A stretch of DNA of 64,000 nt, taken from contig NZ_JAHTBN010000003.1 in the NCBI RefSeq assembly GCF_019166065.1, positions 310,001-374,000 on the forward strand. Direction: 5' to 3'. Position numbers and translations under genes: made by a program. Under the pieces are notes generated by a model. It saw nothing but the letters and a program-made list of their open reading frames with translations. It searched no databases and was not told the origin of the DNA. Source of the stretch: Candidimonas humi (GTDB lineage Bacteria > Pseudomonadota > Gammaproteobacteria > Burkholderiales > Burkholderiaceae_B). Below are positions 49,126-60,218 of this stretch, piece by piece (within the stretch, counting starts at the first letter, position 1; each line of letters starts with the position of its first letter).

Positions 49126-49136
49126 TTCGGGGGGCT

Positions 49137-49940
49137 TCAGCGTATGCCAGCGCGCATGAACGACTGCACGAACTGGCGCTGGAAGAGCAGGAAGGCGATC
49201 AGCAGCGGCGCCGCGCTGAGCAGCGTGGCGGCGGTGATCACGGACCAGTCTATGCCCTGATCGGAAGAAGCGAAGACCTGCAGGCCCACGGTGATGGGGC
49301 GCGTGTTCACCGACTTGGTGATGATCAGGGGCCACAGGAAATTGTTCCAGTGGTAGCTGACCGACACCAGGCCATAGGCAATATAGATGGGCTTGGCCAG
49401 CGGCACGTAGACGCGCATCAGGATCTGCCAGCGGCTGGCGCCTTCGACGCGCGCCGCCTCTTCCAGTTCGCGCGGCACGGTCTTGAAGGTCTGGCGCAGC
49501 AGGAAGATGCCGAATGCCGAGGCGAAGTAGGGCAGGCCGATGGCGAAGATGGTGTCGTTCACCCCCAGCCAGCTCATGGCGCGGTAGTTCTCGACGATGA
49601 GCACATCGGGCATGATCATCAGTTGCAGCAGCACCAGCATGAACATCAGGTCGCGGCCCTTGAACTCGAAGCGCGCGAAAGCATAGGCGGCCAGGGTGCA
49701 AAGCACGAATTGCGCCACCAGCACCATGGTGACCAGCAGGAAGGTGTTGACGAAGTAGCGCGCGAACGGCGCGGCTTGCCAGGCGGCGGCGAAATTGGCC
49801 AAGGTCAGGGGCGCGCTCAGGTCGAAGCGCGCGGCGTAGGCCGAAGGATGGAATGCCGCCCACACGGCATAGAGCAGCGGCAGGAACCACAGCAGCCCCA
49901 GCAGCCATGCCCCCAGGGTATCGAGCGCGTTCGTCTTCAT
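49137..49940 (-). CDS. ugpE: ABC transporter permease, UgpE-type
   Basis: 267 residues, six spans, with the permease EAA loop EEAARVEGASRWQILMRVYV (about 180-200). MalG/UgpE family. Last gene of the minus-strand operon; its start overlaps the ugpA stop by 4 bp. Inner-membrane half of a sn-glycerol-3-phosphate/glycerophosphodiester importer. Confidence 0.88.
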   Translation of the reverse strand: MKTNALDTLGAWLLGLLWFLPLLYAVWAAFHPSAYAARFDLSAPLTLANFAAAWQAAPFARYFVNTFLLVTMVLVAQFVLCTLAAYAFARFEFKGRDLMFMLVLLQLMIMPDVLIVENYRAMSWLGVNDTIFAIGLPYFASAFGIFLLRQTFKTVPRELEEAARVEGASRWQILMRVYVPLAKPIYIAYGLVSVSYHWNNFLWPLIITKSVNTRPITVGLQVFASSDQGIDWSVITAATLLSAAPLLIAFLLFQRQFVQSFMRAGIR

Positions 49941-50815
49941 TGATAGTGTGTCTTGCGGTCGAGCCAGCGGAAGTTCACCAGGGCCGTCACGGCCAGGATC
50001 ACCAGCAGCACCACGGTCAGCGTGGCCGCGTACGAGGAATCCCAGAAGCGGAAGCCCGTCTGGTAGATATAGAACAGCAGCAGCATGGTGGCGTTGTCGG
50101 GGCCGCCGCTGGTCATGACCACGATCTGGTCGACCACACGGAAGGCGTTGATCAGTGCATTGATCAGCACGAACAGGGTGGTGGGCATCAGCAGCGGCAG
50201 CAGCACGCGCCAGAAATACTGCCAGCGCGAGGCGCCTTCCAGCAGCGCAGCCTCGCGCACCGAGGGCGAGATCTGCTGCAGCGCGGCCAGGTAGAAGATC
50301 ATGAAGAACCCGGCTTCTTTCCAGATGGTCACCGCCATGACCGCCGGCAGTGCGGTCGAGCGGTCGCCCAGCCAGTTGACCGGAGGCAGGCCCAGCATGT
50401 GGCCGATCTGGGCCAGCAGCCCGTATTGCGGGGTGTAGAAGAACAGCCAGATATTGGCCACGGCGACCATGGGCAGCACCGTGGGGGTGAAGTACGCCAT
50501 GCGCAGGAAGCCGCGGCCGGCCAGCTTGCTGTTGACCCACAGGGCCATGATCAGCGCGATGGCAATGGACAGCGGGATCGTGCCCAGCGCGAAATACAGG
50601 TTGTTCCAGAGCGCTTTCCAGAACACCGGATCGTCGAGCATGGCCGAGTAATTGTCCAGGCCGACGAAATGCATCGGCCTGCCCGCCCTGGGCGTGGAAT
50701 AGAAGCTATGCCACAAGGTGGACAGGGCCGGGTAGTGCGTGAAGGCGATCAGCAGCGCCATGGCCGGCAAGAGCAGCAGCCAGCCGTATACCGCGTTCAT
50801 CCCGTTGCGTTTCAT
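49937..50815 (-). CDS. ugpA: ABC transporter permease, UgpA-type
   Basis: 292 residues, six spans, EAA loop REAALLEGASRWQYFWRVLL. GYFTPTVLPMVA-like segment (RMAYFTPTVLPMVAVANIWL) typical of UgpA/MalF-type permeases. Follows ugpB by 22 bp. Confidence 0.88.
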   Translation of the reverse strand: MKRNGMNAVYGWLLLLPAMALLIAFTHYPALSTLWHSFYSTPRAGRPMHFVGLDNYSAMLDDPVFWKALWNNLYFALGTIPLSIAIALIMALWVNSKLAGRGFLRMAYFTPTVLPMVAVANIWLFFYTPQYGLLAQIGHMLGLPPVNWLGDRSTALPAVMAVTIWKEAGFFMIFYLAALQQISPSVREAALLEGASRWQYFWRVLLPLLMPTTLFVLINALINAFRVVDQIVVMTSGGPDNATMLLLFYIYQTGFRFWDSSYAATLTVVLLVILAVTALVNFRWLDRKTHYQ

Positions 50816-50837
50816 GCCGCCGAGCCTCCCGCCGCCT

Positions 50838-52133
50838 TTACCGGTACGAACGCAGGATGCGGTTCGCGCCGGCCTGGGCGTCTTCCATCGCCTGCTTGGG
50901 CGTCTTGGCATTGGTCAGCACGGCCTGCAGGTTGTCGTTCAACAGCTTGGTCACGCGCTGGTTGTCGTGGGTGGAAAACTCGGCCACGCTCACCGCGAGC
51001 TGGTCGCGCGCCACCACGGCTTGAGGCACTTCCTTGACGTAGGCCTTCATCTTGTCGGTGTCCCAGGCGGGCTTGGTCACCGCGACGTAGCCGGTGTCGA
51101 TGCTCCATTGCGCGGCGTTCTCGGGGCCGGTCATCCACTTGGCGAACTTATAGGCGGCCTGCTGCTGTTCGGGCGTGGACTTCTTGAAGATATAGAAGTT
51201 GCCGCCGCCCGTGGGGCTGCCCCCTTGCTTGGCCTTGGGCATAGGCGCGACGCCGAAGGCGAATTTCGCATTCTTGCGCACATTGGCCAGGTTGCCGGTG
51301 GTGGTCCACATGATGGCGGTCTTGCCCAGCAGGAAGTCCTGCGGCGTAGTGCCCCAGTCTATGGTGCCGGTGGGCATGACCTTGTCCTTGTAGGCCAGGT
51401 CGTGCCAGAACTGCAGGGCCTGGATCACGGCGGGCTTGTCCAGGTACACCTGGTTGCCCTCGGAGTTCATCAATATGGCCTTGTTGGGTGTGGTCAGCGC
51501 CTGGAACAGCCAGTAGGCGAAGGCGCCGCCCGAGGGAATTTCCAGGCCCCACTGGGTCACCTGGCCGTCGCTGCCGCGCTTGGTCAGCTTCTTGGCGTCG
51601 GCCACCAGTTCGTCCCAGGTGCCCGGCGGGTGGTTCGGGTCGAGTCCGGCCTGCTTGAACAGGTCCTTGTTGTAGTACATGACGATGGTGGATCGCTGGA
51701 ACGGCACGCCCCAGGTCTTGCCGCCGGTGCGGCTGTTCTGCATGAAGGCGTCGTAGAAGCTGTTCAGCCACTTCTTGTCGTCATCGGTCTTGACGAAGCC
51801 GTCGATGGGCACGATGGCGTCTTCGTCGATCAGGGTGAACATATCGGTCGACAGCAGTACAGCCACTTGCGGCGGATTGCCGCCCTTCTGGGCCGTCAGC
51901 GCCTTGGCGACGGAATCCTGGTAGGAGCCCGAATAAATCGCCTTGATCTTGATGTCGGGGTTGGCCTTTTCGAAGCCGGCCACCGCCTTGTCGACGATTT
52001 TCGTGATCGGGCCGCCCACGGCCACGGGGTAATAGAACTCGAGCTGGATCGGCTTGGCCTGCGACCATGCAGGCAATGTGCCCAGGGCGCCCGCCAGGCC
52101 CAGCGCGAGGGTTTTCAGAACGATGCGTCGCAT
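50838..52133 (-). CDS. ugpB: Periplasmic solute-binding protein, UgpB-type
   Basis: 431 residues. Signal peptide MRRIVLKTLALGLAGALGTL with likely cleavage after SQA (about residue 26). The mature protein begins with IQLEFYYPVAVGGPITKIVD, like UgpB proteins that bind sn-glycerol-3-phosphate or glycerophosphocholine. GSYQDSVAKALTAQ and MPTGTIDWGTTPQDF are further family-like blocks. GGGGAATC precedes the start. Located in the operon after the ATPase. Confidence 0.9.
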   Translation of the reverse strand: MRRIVLKTLALGLAGALGTLPAWSQAKPIQLEFYYPVAVGGPITKIVDKAVAGFEKANPDIKIKAIYSGSYQDSVAKALTAQKGGNPPQVAVLLSTDMFTLIDEDAIVPIDGFVKTDDDKKWLNSFYDAFMQNSRTGGKTWGVPFQRSTIVMYYNKDLFKQAGLDPNHPPGTWDELVADAKKLTKRGSDGQVTQWGLEIPSGGAFAYWLFQALTTPNKAILMNSEGNQVYLDKPAVIQALQFWHDLAYKDKVMPTGTIDWGTTPQDFLLGKTAIMWTTTGNLANVRKNAKFAFGVAPMPKAKQGGSPTGGGNFYIFKKSTPEQQQAAYKFAKWMTGPENAAQWSIDTGYVAVTKPAWDTDKMKAYVKEVPQAVVARDQLAVSVAEFSTHDNQRVTKLLNDNLQAVLTNAKTPKQAMEDAQAGANRILRSYR

Positions 52134-52153
52134 ATGTGATTCCCCTTGGTGGT

Positions 52154-53206
<1,053 letters not shown>

Positions 53207-53225
53207 GGCGGCGGGGGGCTCGGCC

Positions 53226-54014
53226 TCAGGCCGGCAGCGGAGAAGCGAGATAGCCCACCACGGCGTGATGGGTGACGGTGGCGCCGGGACGTACCCAGTG
53301 CACGTGATAGCCCGGCGGTTCGGCATTGGACGTCAGCCGTCCGCGCTCGCGCAGATCGAGCTCGACCTGGTGGGCGGTGCCTGGACAGGTGCTGGCCAGG
53401 GTATTGCCGACGCGGCACACAATGCTGCGGTGCATGTGCCCGCACAGCACGCGCTCGATATTGGAATGCTGGCCGATGATGCGTGCGAATTCGTCGCGGC
53501 CTTCGAGTATCCCCAGCGCGTCCATCGGGCGTATGCCGGTGTCGAAAGGGGGGTGATGCATGATCACTACCGTGGTTTGCCCGGGCTGTTCGGCCAGCCG
53601 GTCCGACAGCCATTGCAGGCGCGCCGGGCAGAGGGCGCCGTGATGGCGGCCCGGCACCGTGGTGTCGAGCGCCACGATGCGTACCGGCCATGTGTCGTCG
53701 ACGTACTGGATGAACTCGCCGCCGCTGCGCAGGTAGGCATGTTCGGGGAAAGCCTCGCGCAGCGGCTCGCGGCTGTCATGGTTGCCGGCGATGAGCAGGT
53801 AGGGGATTTCGAGCTTGTCCAGCGCCGCGTGCAGTATCGCGTATTCGGCCGGCAGGCCGTTATTGCTGAGGTCGCCCGTTACCAGGACCAGGTCGGGGCG
53901 CGGCTCGTAGCGGTTCAGGTCGTCTATCGCGAGTTCCAGGTGGTCGATCGCCATGACGCCGTCCGGGCCTGGCCGTTCTTGGATATGCAGGTCACTGATC
54001 TGGGCAATCAGCAC
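53226..54014 (-). CDS. Calcineurin-like phosphodiesterase (GpdQ/CpdA type)
   Basis: 262 residues from a GTG at 54014 (AGAGG 8 nt upstream). Binuclear metal motifs DLHI, GDLSNNG, GNHD, MHHPPF and GHMHRS are all present. Such class III phosphodiesterases hydrolyse glycerophosphodiesters (GpdQ) or cAMP (CpdA). First gene of the ugp operon (19-bp gap), so cleavage of imported glycerophosphodiesters to sn-glycerol-3-phosphate is the favoured role. Confidence 0.85.
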   Translation of the reverse strand: MLIAQISDLHIQERPGPDGVMAIDHLELAIDDLNRYEPRPDLVLVTGDLSNNGLPAEYAILHAALDKLEIPYLLIAGNHDSREPLREAFPEHAYLRSGGEFIQYVDDTWPVRIVALDTTVPGRHHGALCPARLQWLSDRLAEQPGQTTVVIMHHPPFDTGIRPMDALGILEGRDEFARIIGQHSNIERVLCGHMHRSIVCRVGNTLASTCPGTAHQVELDLRERGRLTSNAEPPGYHVHWVRPGATVTHHAVVGYLASPLPA

Positions 54015-54440
54015 TATGGCACCTCTGGTTTGAAGTCGGGACGCAAGCCTGGTGTCCGCTATCGCTTTATATGCCGTGCCGCTGAGCAGGGCTGATGGCC
54101 CCGTAGGCGGCGAAATGGCGGGCAGGTATTTGAAAACGATTTCATTTTATCCTTGAAGTATGACGGCGATATTGCAGTAGTTACCCTAATCGTGGCGTGT
54201 TGGCCCGACGTTTGGGCGGCCAGGCTCGATGCCTTCGGCGTGCGCATGCCCGAGTCTTGGCATCGGGCCCGCGGGCGGACTTGGTTCCGTGGCGGTTCTC
54301 TTTCTATCTATATAGACGGCGACATGGCTTGCGGGCCGACCCTTGCCGGGCTGGGGTTGCCGCGCCGGCCTGCGATGCACGGCGGTACACTGGGCGGGTT
54401 GAGTTGTTCTGTTGCGGCGAAATCACTCGAGGAAAAGAAA
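54015..54440. other. Divergent intergenic region between the phosphodiesterase operon and ilvD
   Basis: 426 bp without a convincing gene. An AT-rich patch (TTTGAAAACGATTTCATTTT, about 54129-54148) lies in its first third and may hold promoter elements for the minus-strand operon. No clear Pho box or ilv attenuator was seen. Confidence 0.4.
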
Positions 54441-56126
54441 ATGGCTGGCTCCAAATCTCTGCGTTCCGGACACATCACACAGGGCAAGTCGCGTGCGCCC
54501 AACCGCTCGATGTACTACGCCCTGGGCTACAAGGAAGAAGACTTCGACAAGCCCATGGTCGGCGTGGCCAATGGCCACAGCACCATCACGCCATGCAACA
54601 GCGGCTTGCAGAAGCTGGCAGACGCGGCCATCGAGGCCATCCGCGAAAGCGGCGGCAACCCGCAAGTGTTCGGCACGCCCACGATTTCCGACGGCATGGC
54701 CATGGGCACCGAGGGCATGAAATATTCCCTGGTTTCGCGCGAAGTCATCGCCGATTGCATCGAGACCTGTGTGCAGGGCCAGTGGATGGACGGCGTCGTC
54801 ACCATCGGCGGCTGCGACAAGAACATGCCCGGCGCCATGATGGGCATGCTGCGTGCCAATGTGCCGGCCATCTTCGTTTACGGCGGCACCATATTGCCGG
54901 GCCGCCTGGACGGCAAAGACCTGAACATCGTCAGCGTCTTCGAGGCCGTGGGGGAAAACGCCGCGGGCCGCATGAGCGATCATCAGCTCAAGCAGGTCGA
55001 GCTGCATGCCATTCCCGGTCCCGGTTCTTGCGGCGGCATGTACACGGCCAACACCATGAGTTCCGCCATCGAGGCGATGGGCATGAGCCTGCCGTATTCC
55101 TCGACCATGGCCAATGTGCACGAAGAAAAGACCCAGTCCGCAGCCGAATCCGCGCGCGTGCTGCTCAAGGCCATCGCGCGCGACCTGAAGCCTCGCGACA
55201 TTGTCACCCGCAAGTCCATCGAGAACGCCGTCAGCGTGGTCATGGCTACCGGCGGCTCCACCAACGCCGTGCTGCATCTTCTGGCCATTGCCCACGCGGC
55301 GGGGGTGGAATGGAGCATCGACGATTTCGAACGCGTGCGCCAGCGCGTGCCGGTCATCTGCGACATGAAGCCTAGCGGCCATTACCTGGCGGTGGACCTG
55401 CACAAGGCCGGCGGCATTCCGCAGGTGATGAAGATATTGCTGAATGCAGGGCTGATCCATGGCGACTGCATCACCATCGGCGGCCAGACCATCGCCGAAG
55501 TGCTGCGGGACGTGCCGGACGCGCCCCGCGCAGACCAGAAGGTCATCTTCCCGCTGGAACAGGCGCTGTACAAGCATGGCCACCTGGCCATACTCAAGGG
55601 CAATCTGTCGCCGGAAGGCGCGGTGGCCAAGATCACCGGCCTGAAGAACCCCGCCATGACCGGCCCGGCGCGCGTCTTCGACGACGAGCAATCGGCGCTG
55701 GACGCCATCCTGGCGGGCCGCATCAAGGCCGGCGACGTCATGGTGCTGCGCTACCTGGGACCCAAGGGCGGCCCGGGCATGCCGGAAATGCTGGCTCCCA
55801 CCGGCGCGCTGGTCGGCGCCGGGCTGGGCGATTCGGTCGGCCTGATCACCGATGGCCGCTTTTCGGGCGGCACCTGGGGCATGGTGGTGGGGCATGTCTC
55901 GCCCGAAGCCGCGGCCGGCGGCGTCATAGCCCTGGTGCAAGAAGGCGATTCCATCACCATCGACTCGTACAAATTGCTGCTGCAACTGAACGTGCCCGAA
56001 GAAGAAATCGTGGCTCGCCGCGCCGCCTGGAAGGCGCCGGCGCCGCGCTATACCCGCGGCGTGCAGGCCAAGTTCGCCTTCAATGCCTCGGCGGCCAGCA
56101 CCGGCGCGGTGCTGGATAAGTTCTGA
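54441..56126 (+). CDS. ilvD: Dihydroxy-acid dehydratase
   Basis: 561 residues. Converts 2,3-dihydroxy-isovalerate and -methylvalerate to the 2-keto acids in valine/isoleucine synthesis. Conserved [15 protein letters not shown] (cluster Cys), [28 protein letters not shown] (Cys) and [20 protein letters not shown]. Start at 54441 with GAGG 8 nt upstream. Confidence 0.97.
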   Translation: MAGSKSLRSGHITQGKSRAPNRSMYYALGYKEEDFDKPMVGVANGHSTITPCNSGLQKLADAAIEAIRESGGNPQVFGTPTISDGMAMGTEGMKYSLVSREVIADCIETCVQGQWMDGVVTIGGCDKNMPGAMMGMLRANVPAIFVYGGTILPGRLDGKDLNIVSVFEAVGENAAGRMSDHQLKQVELHAIPGPGSCGGMYTANTMSSAIEAMGMSLPYSSTMANVHEEKTQSAAESARVLLKAIARDLKPRDIVTRKSIENAVSVVMATGGSTNAVLHLLAIAHAAGVEWSIDDFERVRQRVPVICDMKPSGHYLAVDLHKAGGIPQVMKILLNAGLIHGDCITIGGQTIAEVLRDVPDAPRADQKVIFPLEQALYKHGHLAILKGNLSPEGAVAKITGLKNPAMTGPARVFDDEQSALDAILAGRIKAGDVMVLRYLGPKGGPGMPEMLAPTGALVGAGLGDSVGLITDGRFSGGTWGMVVGHVSPEAAAGGVIALVQEGDSITIDSYKLLLQLNVPEEEIVARRAAWKAPAPRYTRGVQAKFAFNASAASTGAVLDKF

Positions 56127-56142
56127 CCGCCTGATTGCGGAT

Positions 56143-56167
56143 GCCGCCCGGACATGTTCCGGGCGGC
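56143..56167. terminator. Hairpin between convergent ilvD and reductase genes
   Basis: Ten-base-pair perfect stem GCCGCCCGGA/TCCGGGCGGC with a 5-nt loop, 16 nt after the ilvD stop. No T tract on either side, so termination may be inefficient or Rho-assisted. Confidence 0.5.
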
Positions 56168-56186
56168 GCCGGCCCGCGGGCCGGGT

Positions 56187-56903
56187 TCAGTAGCCGAAGA
56201 ATTCTTCGCTGCGGATATCGTCTTCGTCCACCCCGGCATCTTCCAGCAGGTCGCGCAGGAAGTCGACCAGTCCGGGCGGGCCCGCCAGATAGTAGATGGG
56301 GTCGTCGTATCCCTCGGCGGCGCGCTTGACCTTGGCAGCGTCGATCAGGCCGGTGTCGCCGTCCCATGGCTGGCGCGACTGTTCCATTTGCGTCATGGTG
56401 GCGATCAGGCGCATATGCGGGTTGCGTTGCGCCAATTGCTGGAGTTCATGCAGGAACGCGGCATCTTCGGGGCGGCGGTTGGAATACAGCAGCGCCAGAG
56501 GCCGGGGCGAGGCATCGTGTGTTGCCTGTCGCAGCATGCTGAGAAACGGCGTGATGCCTATGCCTCCCGCCAGCAGTACCGCCGGGCGGATTTTCTTTTC
56601 CGACAGCGTCAGCGAGCCCGAAGGCCCTTGCAGCGTCAGTTGCGCCCCGTCCGCAAGCGCCCGCAAGGCGCGCTTGTAGGCGCTGTCGCGCATGCGCGTG
56701 GCGATCGCCAGTTCGTTCTGGTAGGGCGCGCTGACCAGGGAAAAAGTATGCACCTGGGGCTCGGCGCCGGACTGCTGCGGCAGTGTGAGATCCACGGCCT
56801 GCCCGGGCTTGTATGCAAAGCCCTCGGGTTTGTCGAAGTGAAACGCCATGGTCCGGTCGGCGACCTCGTCCCGACCCTGCAATGCTACGGTGTAAGTGTT
56901 CAT
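56187..56903 (-). CDS. FAD/NAD(P)-binding oxidoreductase, ferredoxin reductase-like
   Basis: 238 residues. FAD domain (TVALQGRDEVADRTMAFHFD; HTFSLVSAPYQNELAIATRM, an RxxS-like site with Ser), then an NAD(P) domain starting LLAGGIGITPFLSMLRQA and YYLAGPPGLVDFLRDLLEDA. No 2Fe-2S domain, so it needs a separate acceptor. Ends in the EEFFGY aromatic tail typical of these reductases. Confidence 0.85.
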   Translation of the reverse strand: MNTYTVALQGRDEVADRTMAFHFDKPEGFAYKPGQAVDLTLPQQSGAEPQVHTFSLVSAPYQNELAIATRMRDSAYKRALRALADGAQLTLQGPSGSLTLSEKKIRPAVLLAGGIGITPFLSMLRQATHDASPRPLALLYSNRRPEDAAFLHELQQLAQRNPHMRLIATMTQMEQSRQPWDGDTGLIDAAKVKRAAEGYDDPIYYLAGPPGLVDFLRDLLEDAGVDEDDIRSEEFFGY

Positions 56904-57056
56904 GGCAAGGCTCCATGTTCAAAAATGTGTGTTTCTTCAATGTAGAAACAATGCCGCCCGGCGGGATGACTGTGGTCTGGCAAGCTACGCGTTCCGGCTG
57001 CGCCGGACGGGCTCTGTACCCAGTATACGTTCGGGCGAATTGCGGCCTGGCCCATG

Positions 57057-57899
57057 CTATGGCGCGGTCTGCCCGAATGCGGCCGGCCGCTCGATGCGCG
57101 CGTAGGCCGAGTGGTTGTGTATGGATTCGAAGTTCTCGGCTTCGATGCGGTACGCGCCCACACGCGGTTCGGCTTGCAGCGCCAGCGCCACGTCGCGCAC
57201 CAGGTCTTCGACGAACTTGGGGTTGTCATAGGCGCGTTCGGTGACGTATTTTTCGTCGGGGCGCTTGAGCAGCCCGTAGACTTCGCAGGATGCATTGCGC
57301 TCGGCGATCGCGATCAGCTCTTCGATTGCCATCTCTGCGTCCAGCTCGGCTTCTATGGCAATGAGCGAGCGCTGGTTGTGTGCGCCGTAGGAAGAAATCT
57401 CTTTCGAGCAGGGGCACAGGCTGGTCACCGGCACCGTGACGCGCATGCGGTAGCGGTAGGTTCCGCGGGCATCGACCTCGCCGCGCCAGGTCACGTCATA
57501 GTCCAGCAAGCTCGACGTGCCCGACACCGGCGCGGATTTGCGCACGAAGTATGGAAACGACATCTCGATGCAGCCGCTGGAGGCTCCCAGGCGCGCCAGC
57601 ATGTCGTAGACCAGCGTGCGCAGGCCGGCCTGGCCGGCGATGTCCGGCCGTGCTTCCAGCACCTCGATGAAGCGCGACATGTGCGTGCCCTTGGACGCGG
57701 CGGACAGGCCTACTGTCATGTCCAGCGTGGCCACGGTCGGCTGCGAGCCGCGCCGGCCCTGCACGTTCAGTGGATGGCGCAGGCCCTTGACCCCGACGGC
57801 ATCCAGGGCCAGGCCGCGCAGATCAGGCCGGGCCTGGATGTCGGGCAGGCCTAGTGCCTGGGCGCTGGGTATGGGGGAACGCTTTGCGTGGGCGTTCAT
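57057..57899 (-). CDS. folE2: GTP cyclohydrolase I type 2 (FolE2)
   Basis: 280 residues. [20 protein letters not shown] with the essential Cys, and the N-terminal [11 protein letters not shown] block, identify FolE2. Makes 7,8-dihydroneopterin triphosphate from GTP for folate and queuosine. FolE2 works without zinc and is often induced by zinc shortage; no Zur box was recognised here. GAAGGAAAACC precedes the ATG. Confidence 0.95.
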   Translation of the reverse strand: MNAHAKRSPIPSAQALGLPDIQARPDLRGLALDAVGVKGLRHPLNVQGRRGSQPTVATLDMTVGLSAASKGTHMSRFIEVLEARPDIAGQAGLRTLVYDMLARLGASSGCIEMSFPYFVRKSAPVSGTSSLLDYDVTWRGEVDARGTYRYRMRVTVPVTSLCPCSKEISSYGAHNQRSLIAIEAELDAEMAIEELIAIAERNASCEVYGLLKRPDEKYVTERAYDNPKFVEDLVRDVALALQAEPRVGAYRIEAENFESIHNHSAYARIERPAAFGQTAP

Positions 57900-58001
57900 G
57901 GTTTTCCTTCGGGATTCGGAGTTCGGGGGCCGGCGCCGGCCGCATGGTGTCGGGCCCAGGCTAGGGCATGCGGCAGGCGGCCATATGTCTTGGCGGGAGA
58001 C

Positions 58002-58154
58002 TCAATGCAGCCGCAGCAGCCTGCACTGCTTCAGTTCGGCCAGCACGACGGCTTCGAAGGCAGCGGCATCGCCCTCCCGGGCGCGCACCACCGGTTTCGC
58101 ATCAGCGCCGCCGCCGCGCGGCGGCAAGGGGGCTGCGCGGGTGTCTCTGGACAT
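58002..58154 (-). CDS. Possible small protein upstream of folE2
   Basis: 50 codons, MSRDTRAAPLPPRGGGADAK ... AAFEAVVLAELKQCRLLRLH, same strand as folE2 and 102 bp upstream of it. GGAG lies about 9 nt before the ATG. The second half is a plausible helix. It may be a leader gene or chance; no family recognised. Nothing else is seen in 57,900-58,330. Confidence 0.35.
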   Translation of the reverse strand: MSRDTRAAPLPPRGGGADAKPVVRAREGDAAAFEAVVLAELKQCRLLRLH

Positions 58155-58332
58155 GGCTGTCGTTCTCCGATGGTTTTGTCTTCTTGCCCGTTAGATGCGC
58201 GGTGTCGCGTAAAGGTGACAAGTATTTTTAACGGCTCTGTCCTGGCCTTGTTCGAGGGCTCCTTTCCGGTTCCTGCTTTACCGTGTTCCGGCCCGTGGTG
58301 CTTGCGCGCCCGTTCTAAGGGTTAACCCCGTT

Positions 58333-58377
58333 TGAAAAATATTTTTCATAAAATAATAATGTGGAAATTAATTTTCA
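58333..58377. promoter_or_regulatory. Two palindromic operators upstream of rpiR
   Basis: TGAAAAATATTTTTCA (58333-58348) is a perfect 16-bp palindrome. TGGAAATTAATTTTCA (58362-58377) is a one-mismatch copy, 29 bp downstream. AT-rich surroundings likely contain the promoter. The TGAAA...TTTCA form is typical for RpiR-family regulators, so autoregulation is likely. Confidence 0.6.
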
Positions 58378-58421
58378 GGCATTCAAAATTAGAGCGACGG
58401 CCCCCCGCCTCCCACACCTGC

Positions 58422-59348
58422 ATGAATAAAGCTTCCCACCCAGGCGGCATCCAGGCGCGCATTGCCGCCGCGCTGCCTTCGTTGACCGGCGCCCAGCGTC
58501 TGATGGCGGAATTCGTCAATCACAATCTGTTCCAGGCGGCCACCATGCGCATCGAGGAAATCGCGCAGGCCGCCAGTGTGTCTCCGGCCACCGCCAACCG
58601 CTTTGCGGGCGCGCTGGGTTTCGGCGGCTATCCGCAGTTCCGGGCGGCGATGATGCGCGAATTCGAAGCTACGCTCGCTCCGGTCGAAAGACTCAAGAGC
58701 GCACTGGCTTCGCCTGCTTCCAGTCACGAACTGATCCTGTCGGCGCTGGAAACTGATATCGACAATTTGCGCGCCACCCAGCATGCCTTGACTGGCCAGG
58801 CCTGCAATGACGCCGTCGATGCGCTGGTCGGCGCCGACAGGGTGTTCGTGGTGGGTTTCGGAAGCAGCGGGCATCTGGCTGCCCAACTGGAATATGGCCT
58901 GAATCCCTATCTGGGCTATGTGCAATCCCTGGCCAGGGCGGGTGGTCCCGCCAATGCCGCTCGCCGCCTGTACGACGCCACGGCCCGCGATCTAGTGGTG
59001 GCCATTGCGTTTCCCCGCTATTTGCGCGACACCATCGCCGTCGCGGAGCAGGCGCGCTCCAGCGGCGTGCGCATCCTGGCCCTGACCGACAGCATATCCT
59101 CTCCCCTGAGCCAACTGGCCGATATTTCGCTCTACATCCATGCCTATCGTCGCATGGCGGCCAATTCGGACGCCATCGTGCTGGCGGTGATTCAGGGACT
59201 GTGCGGCGCGGTGGCGCATCGCGTGCCTAAATCGGCCCAGGCGGCTGCCTCCATGACACAGGCCACCTTGCCCTGGCTGTACCGTGATGGCCGCAAGCCC
59301 GCCGGCGCCCGCGGTCGCAAGGCGCGGCGTGCCGGGGAGCCAGAGTGA
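58422..59348 (+). CDS. RpiR-family transcriptional regulator
   Basis: 308 residues. N-terminal HTH_6 domain (TGAQRLMAEFVNHNLFQAAT, IEEIAQAASVSPATANRFAG) and a C-terminal SIS sugar-phosphate-binding domain (VVGFGSSGHLAAQLEYGLNP, VVAIAFPRYLRDTIAVAEQA). First gene of a cluster with an ABC importer and an asparaginase-like hydrolase, so it probably senses a sugar-derived ligand. The ATG at 58422 has no clear ribosome site; an upstream TTG at 58332 would lie within the palindrome and is unlikely. Confidence 0.85.
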   Translation: MNKASHPGGIQARIAAALPSLTGAQRLMAEFVNHNLFQAATMRIEEIAQAASVSPATANRFAGALGFGGYPQFRAAMMREFEATLAPVERLKSALASPASSHELILSALETDIDNLRATQHALTGQACNDAVDALVGADRVFVVGFGSSGHLAAQLEYGLNPYLGYVQSLARAGGPANAARRLYDATARDLVVAIAFPRYLRDTIAVAEQARSSGVRILALTDSISSPLSQLADISLYIHAYRRMAANSDAIVLAVIQGLCGAVAHRVPKSAQAAASMTQATLPWLYRDGRKPAGARGRKARRAGEPE

Positions 59349-60205
59349 ACAGGCCCGCTCCCGCCATGTCCCACAACGTCCCGTCTTTGCAGCCGCGTGC
59401 ATCCATAGCGTGGGGCCGCCTGCTGCATCGGGCCATTGTTGCGCTGGTCTACCTGTTCGTGTTGTGCCCCATCTTCTTCGTCATATGGCTCAGCTTCTTC
59501 AAAGACGCCATCCTGTATTTTCCGCCCTCAGGCTATACGTTCGCCTGGTACGTGAACGCCTGGCGCAATAACGCCTTCGCTGACGGCTTCCTGTTCAGCC
59601 TGCAAATAGCGCTGCTGGCGGCCTTGGGCGGCGTGGTGCTCGGCATCCTGGCTGCCATGAGTGTCGTGCGCTACCGCTATGCCGGCCGCGGCATGGTCAA
59701 CACGCTGCTGCTTTCGCCCTTGCTAATTCCCGGCATCATCCTGGGCGTGGCTATCTATCTGTTCTATCTGCGCGCCGAGAATATTCTCGACATGGACATC
59801 GTCGGCACGTACGGCGGCCTTGTGGCCGCGCACATCTGCCTCACCATTCCCTGGACCGTGCGGCTGGTGTCGGCCGGCATGCAAGGCCTGGACGAATCCG
59901 TGGTCGAAGCGGCACGCAATCTGGGAGCCAGCAGCCGAGTCGCGTTCCTGCGCGTGACGCTGCCCATGCTGCGTCCGTCGATCGTGGCCGCCGCACTGTT
60001 CAGCTTCATCGTGTCGTTCGAAAACCTGGAGTTGTCCCTGTCGCTGGTCGGGCCGGGACACACCACACTGCCCATAGCCATCATGCAATATCTCGAATTC
60101 AATCTCGATCCGACCATCGCGGCAGTGGCATCGGTGCAAATCCTGCTGTTGGGCGCCATCATGCTGGTGACCGACCGCTACGTCAAGCTCAGCCGGGTAG
60201 TGTAG
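59345..60205 (+). CDS. ABC transporter permease, PotC-like
   Basis: 286 residues from a GTG overlapping the rpiR stop. Six spans; EAA loop VVEAARNLGASSRVAFLRVT (about 180-200). PotC-type spermidine/putrescine/opine permease family. Gene order permease-ATPase-permease-binding protein. Confidence 0.88.
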   Translation: MNRPAPAMSHNVPSLQPRASIAWGRLLHRAIVALVYLFVLCPIFFVIWLSFFKDAILYFPPSGYTFAWYVNAWRNNAFADGFLFSLQIALLAALGGVVLGILAAMSVVRYRYAGRGMVNTLLLSPLLIPGIILGVAIYLFYLRAENILDMDIVGTYGGLVAAHICLTIPWTVRLVSAGMQGLDESVVEAARNLGASSRVAFLRVTLPMLRPSIVAAALFSFIVSFENLELSLSLVGPGHTTLPIAIMQYLEFNLDPTIAAVASVQILLLGAIMLVTDRYVKLSRVV

Positions 60206-60218
60206 GGACGATACAGCC

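Noticed and set aside
47889-49943. 684-codon + strand frame across the efflux pump and ugpE
   Set aside because: Gly/Arg/Gln-rich low-complexity product covering two well-supported genes in other frames.
50739-52139. 466-codon + strand frame opposite ugpB
   Set aside because: Mirror frame of the solute-binding protein; GC-rich codon structure leaves the opposite strand open.
54423-55985. 520-codon minus-strand frame opposite ilvD
   Set aside because: His/Ala/Gly-rich antisense reading of a complete, highly conserved enzyme.
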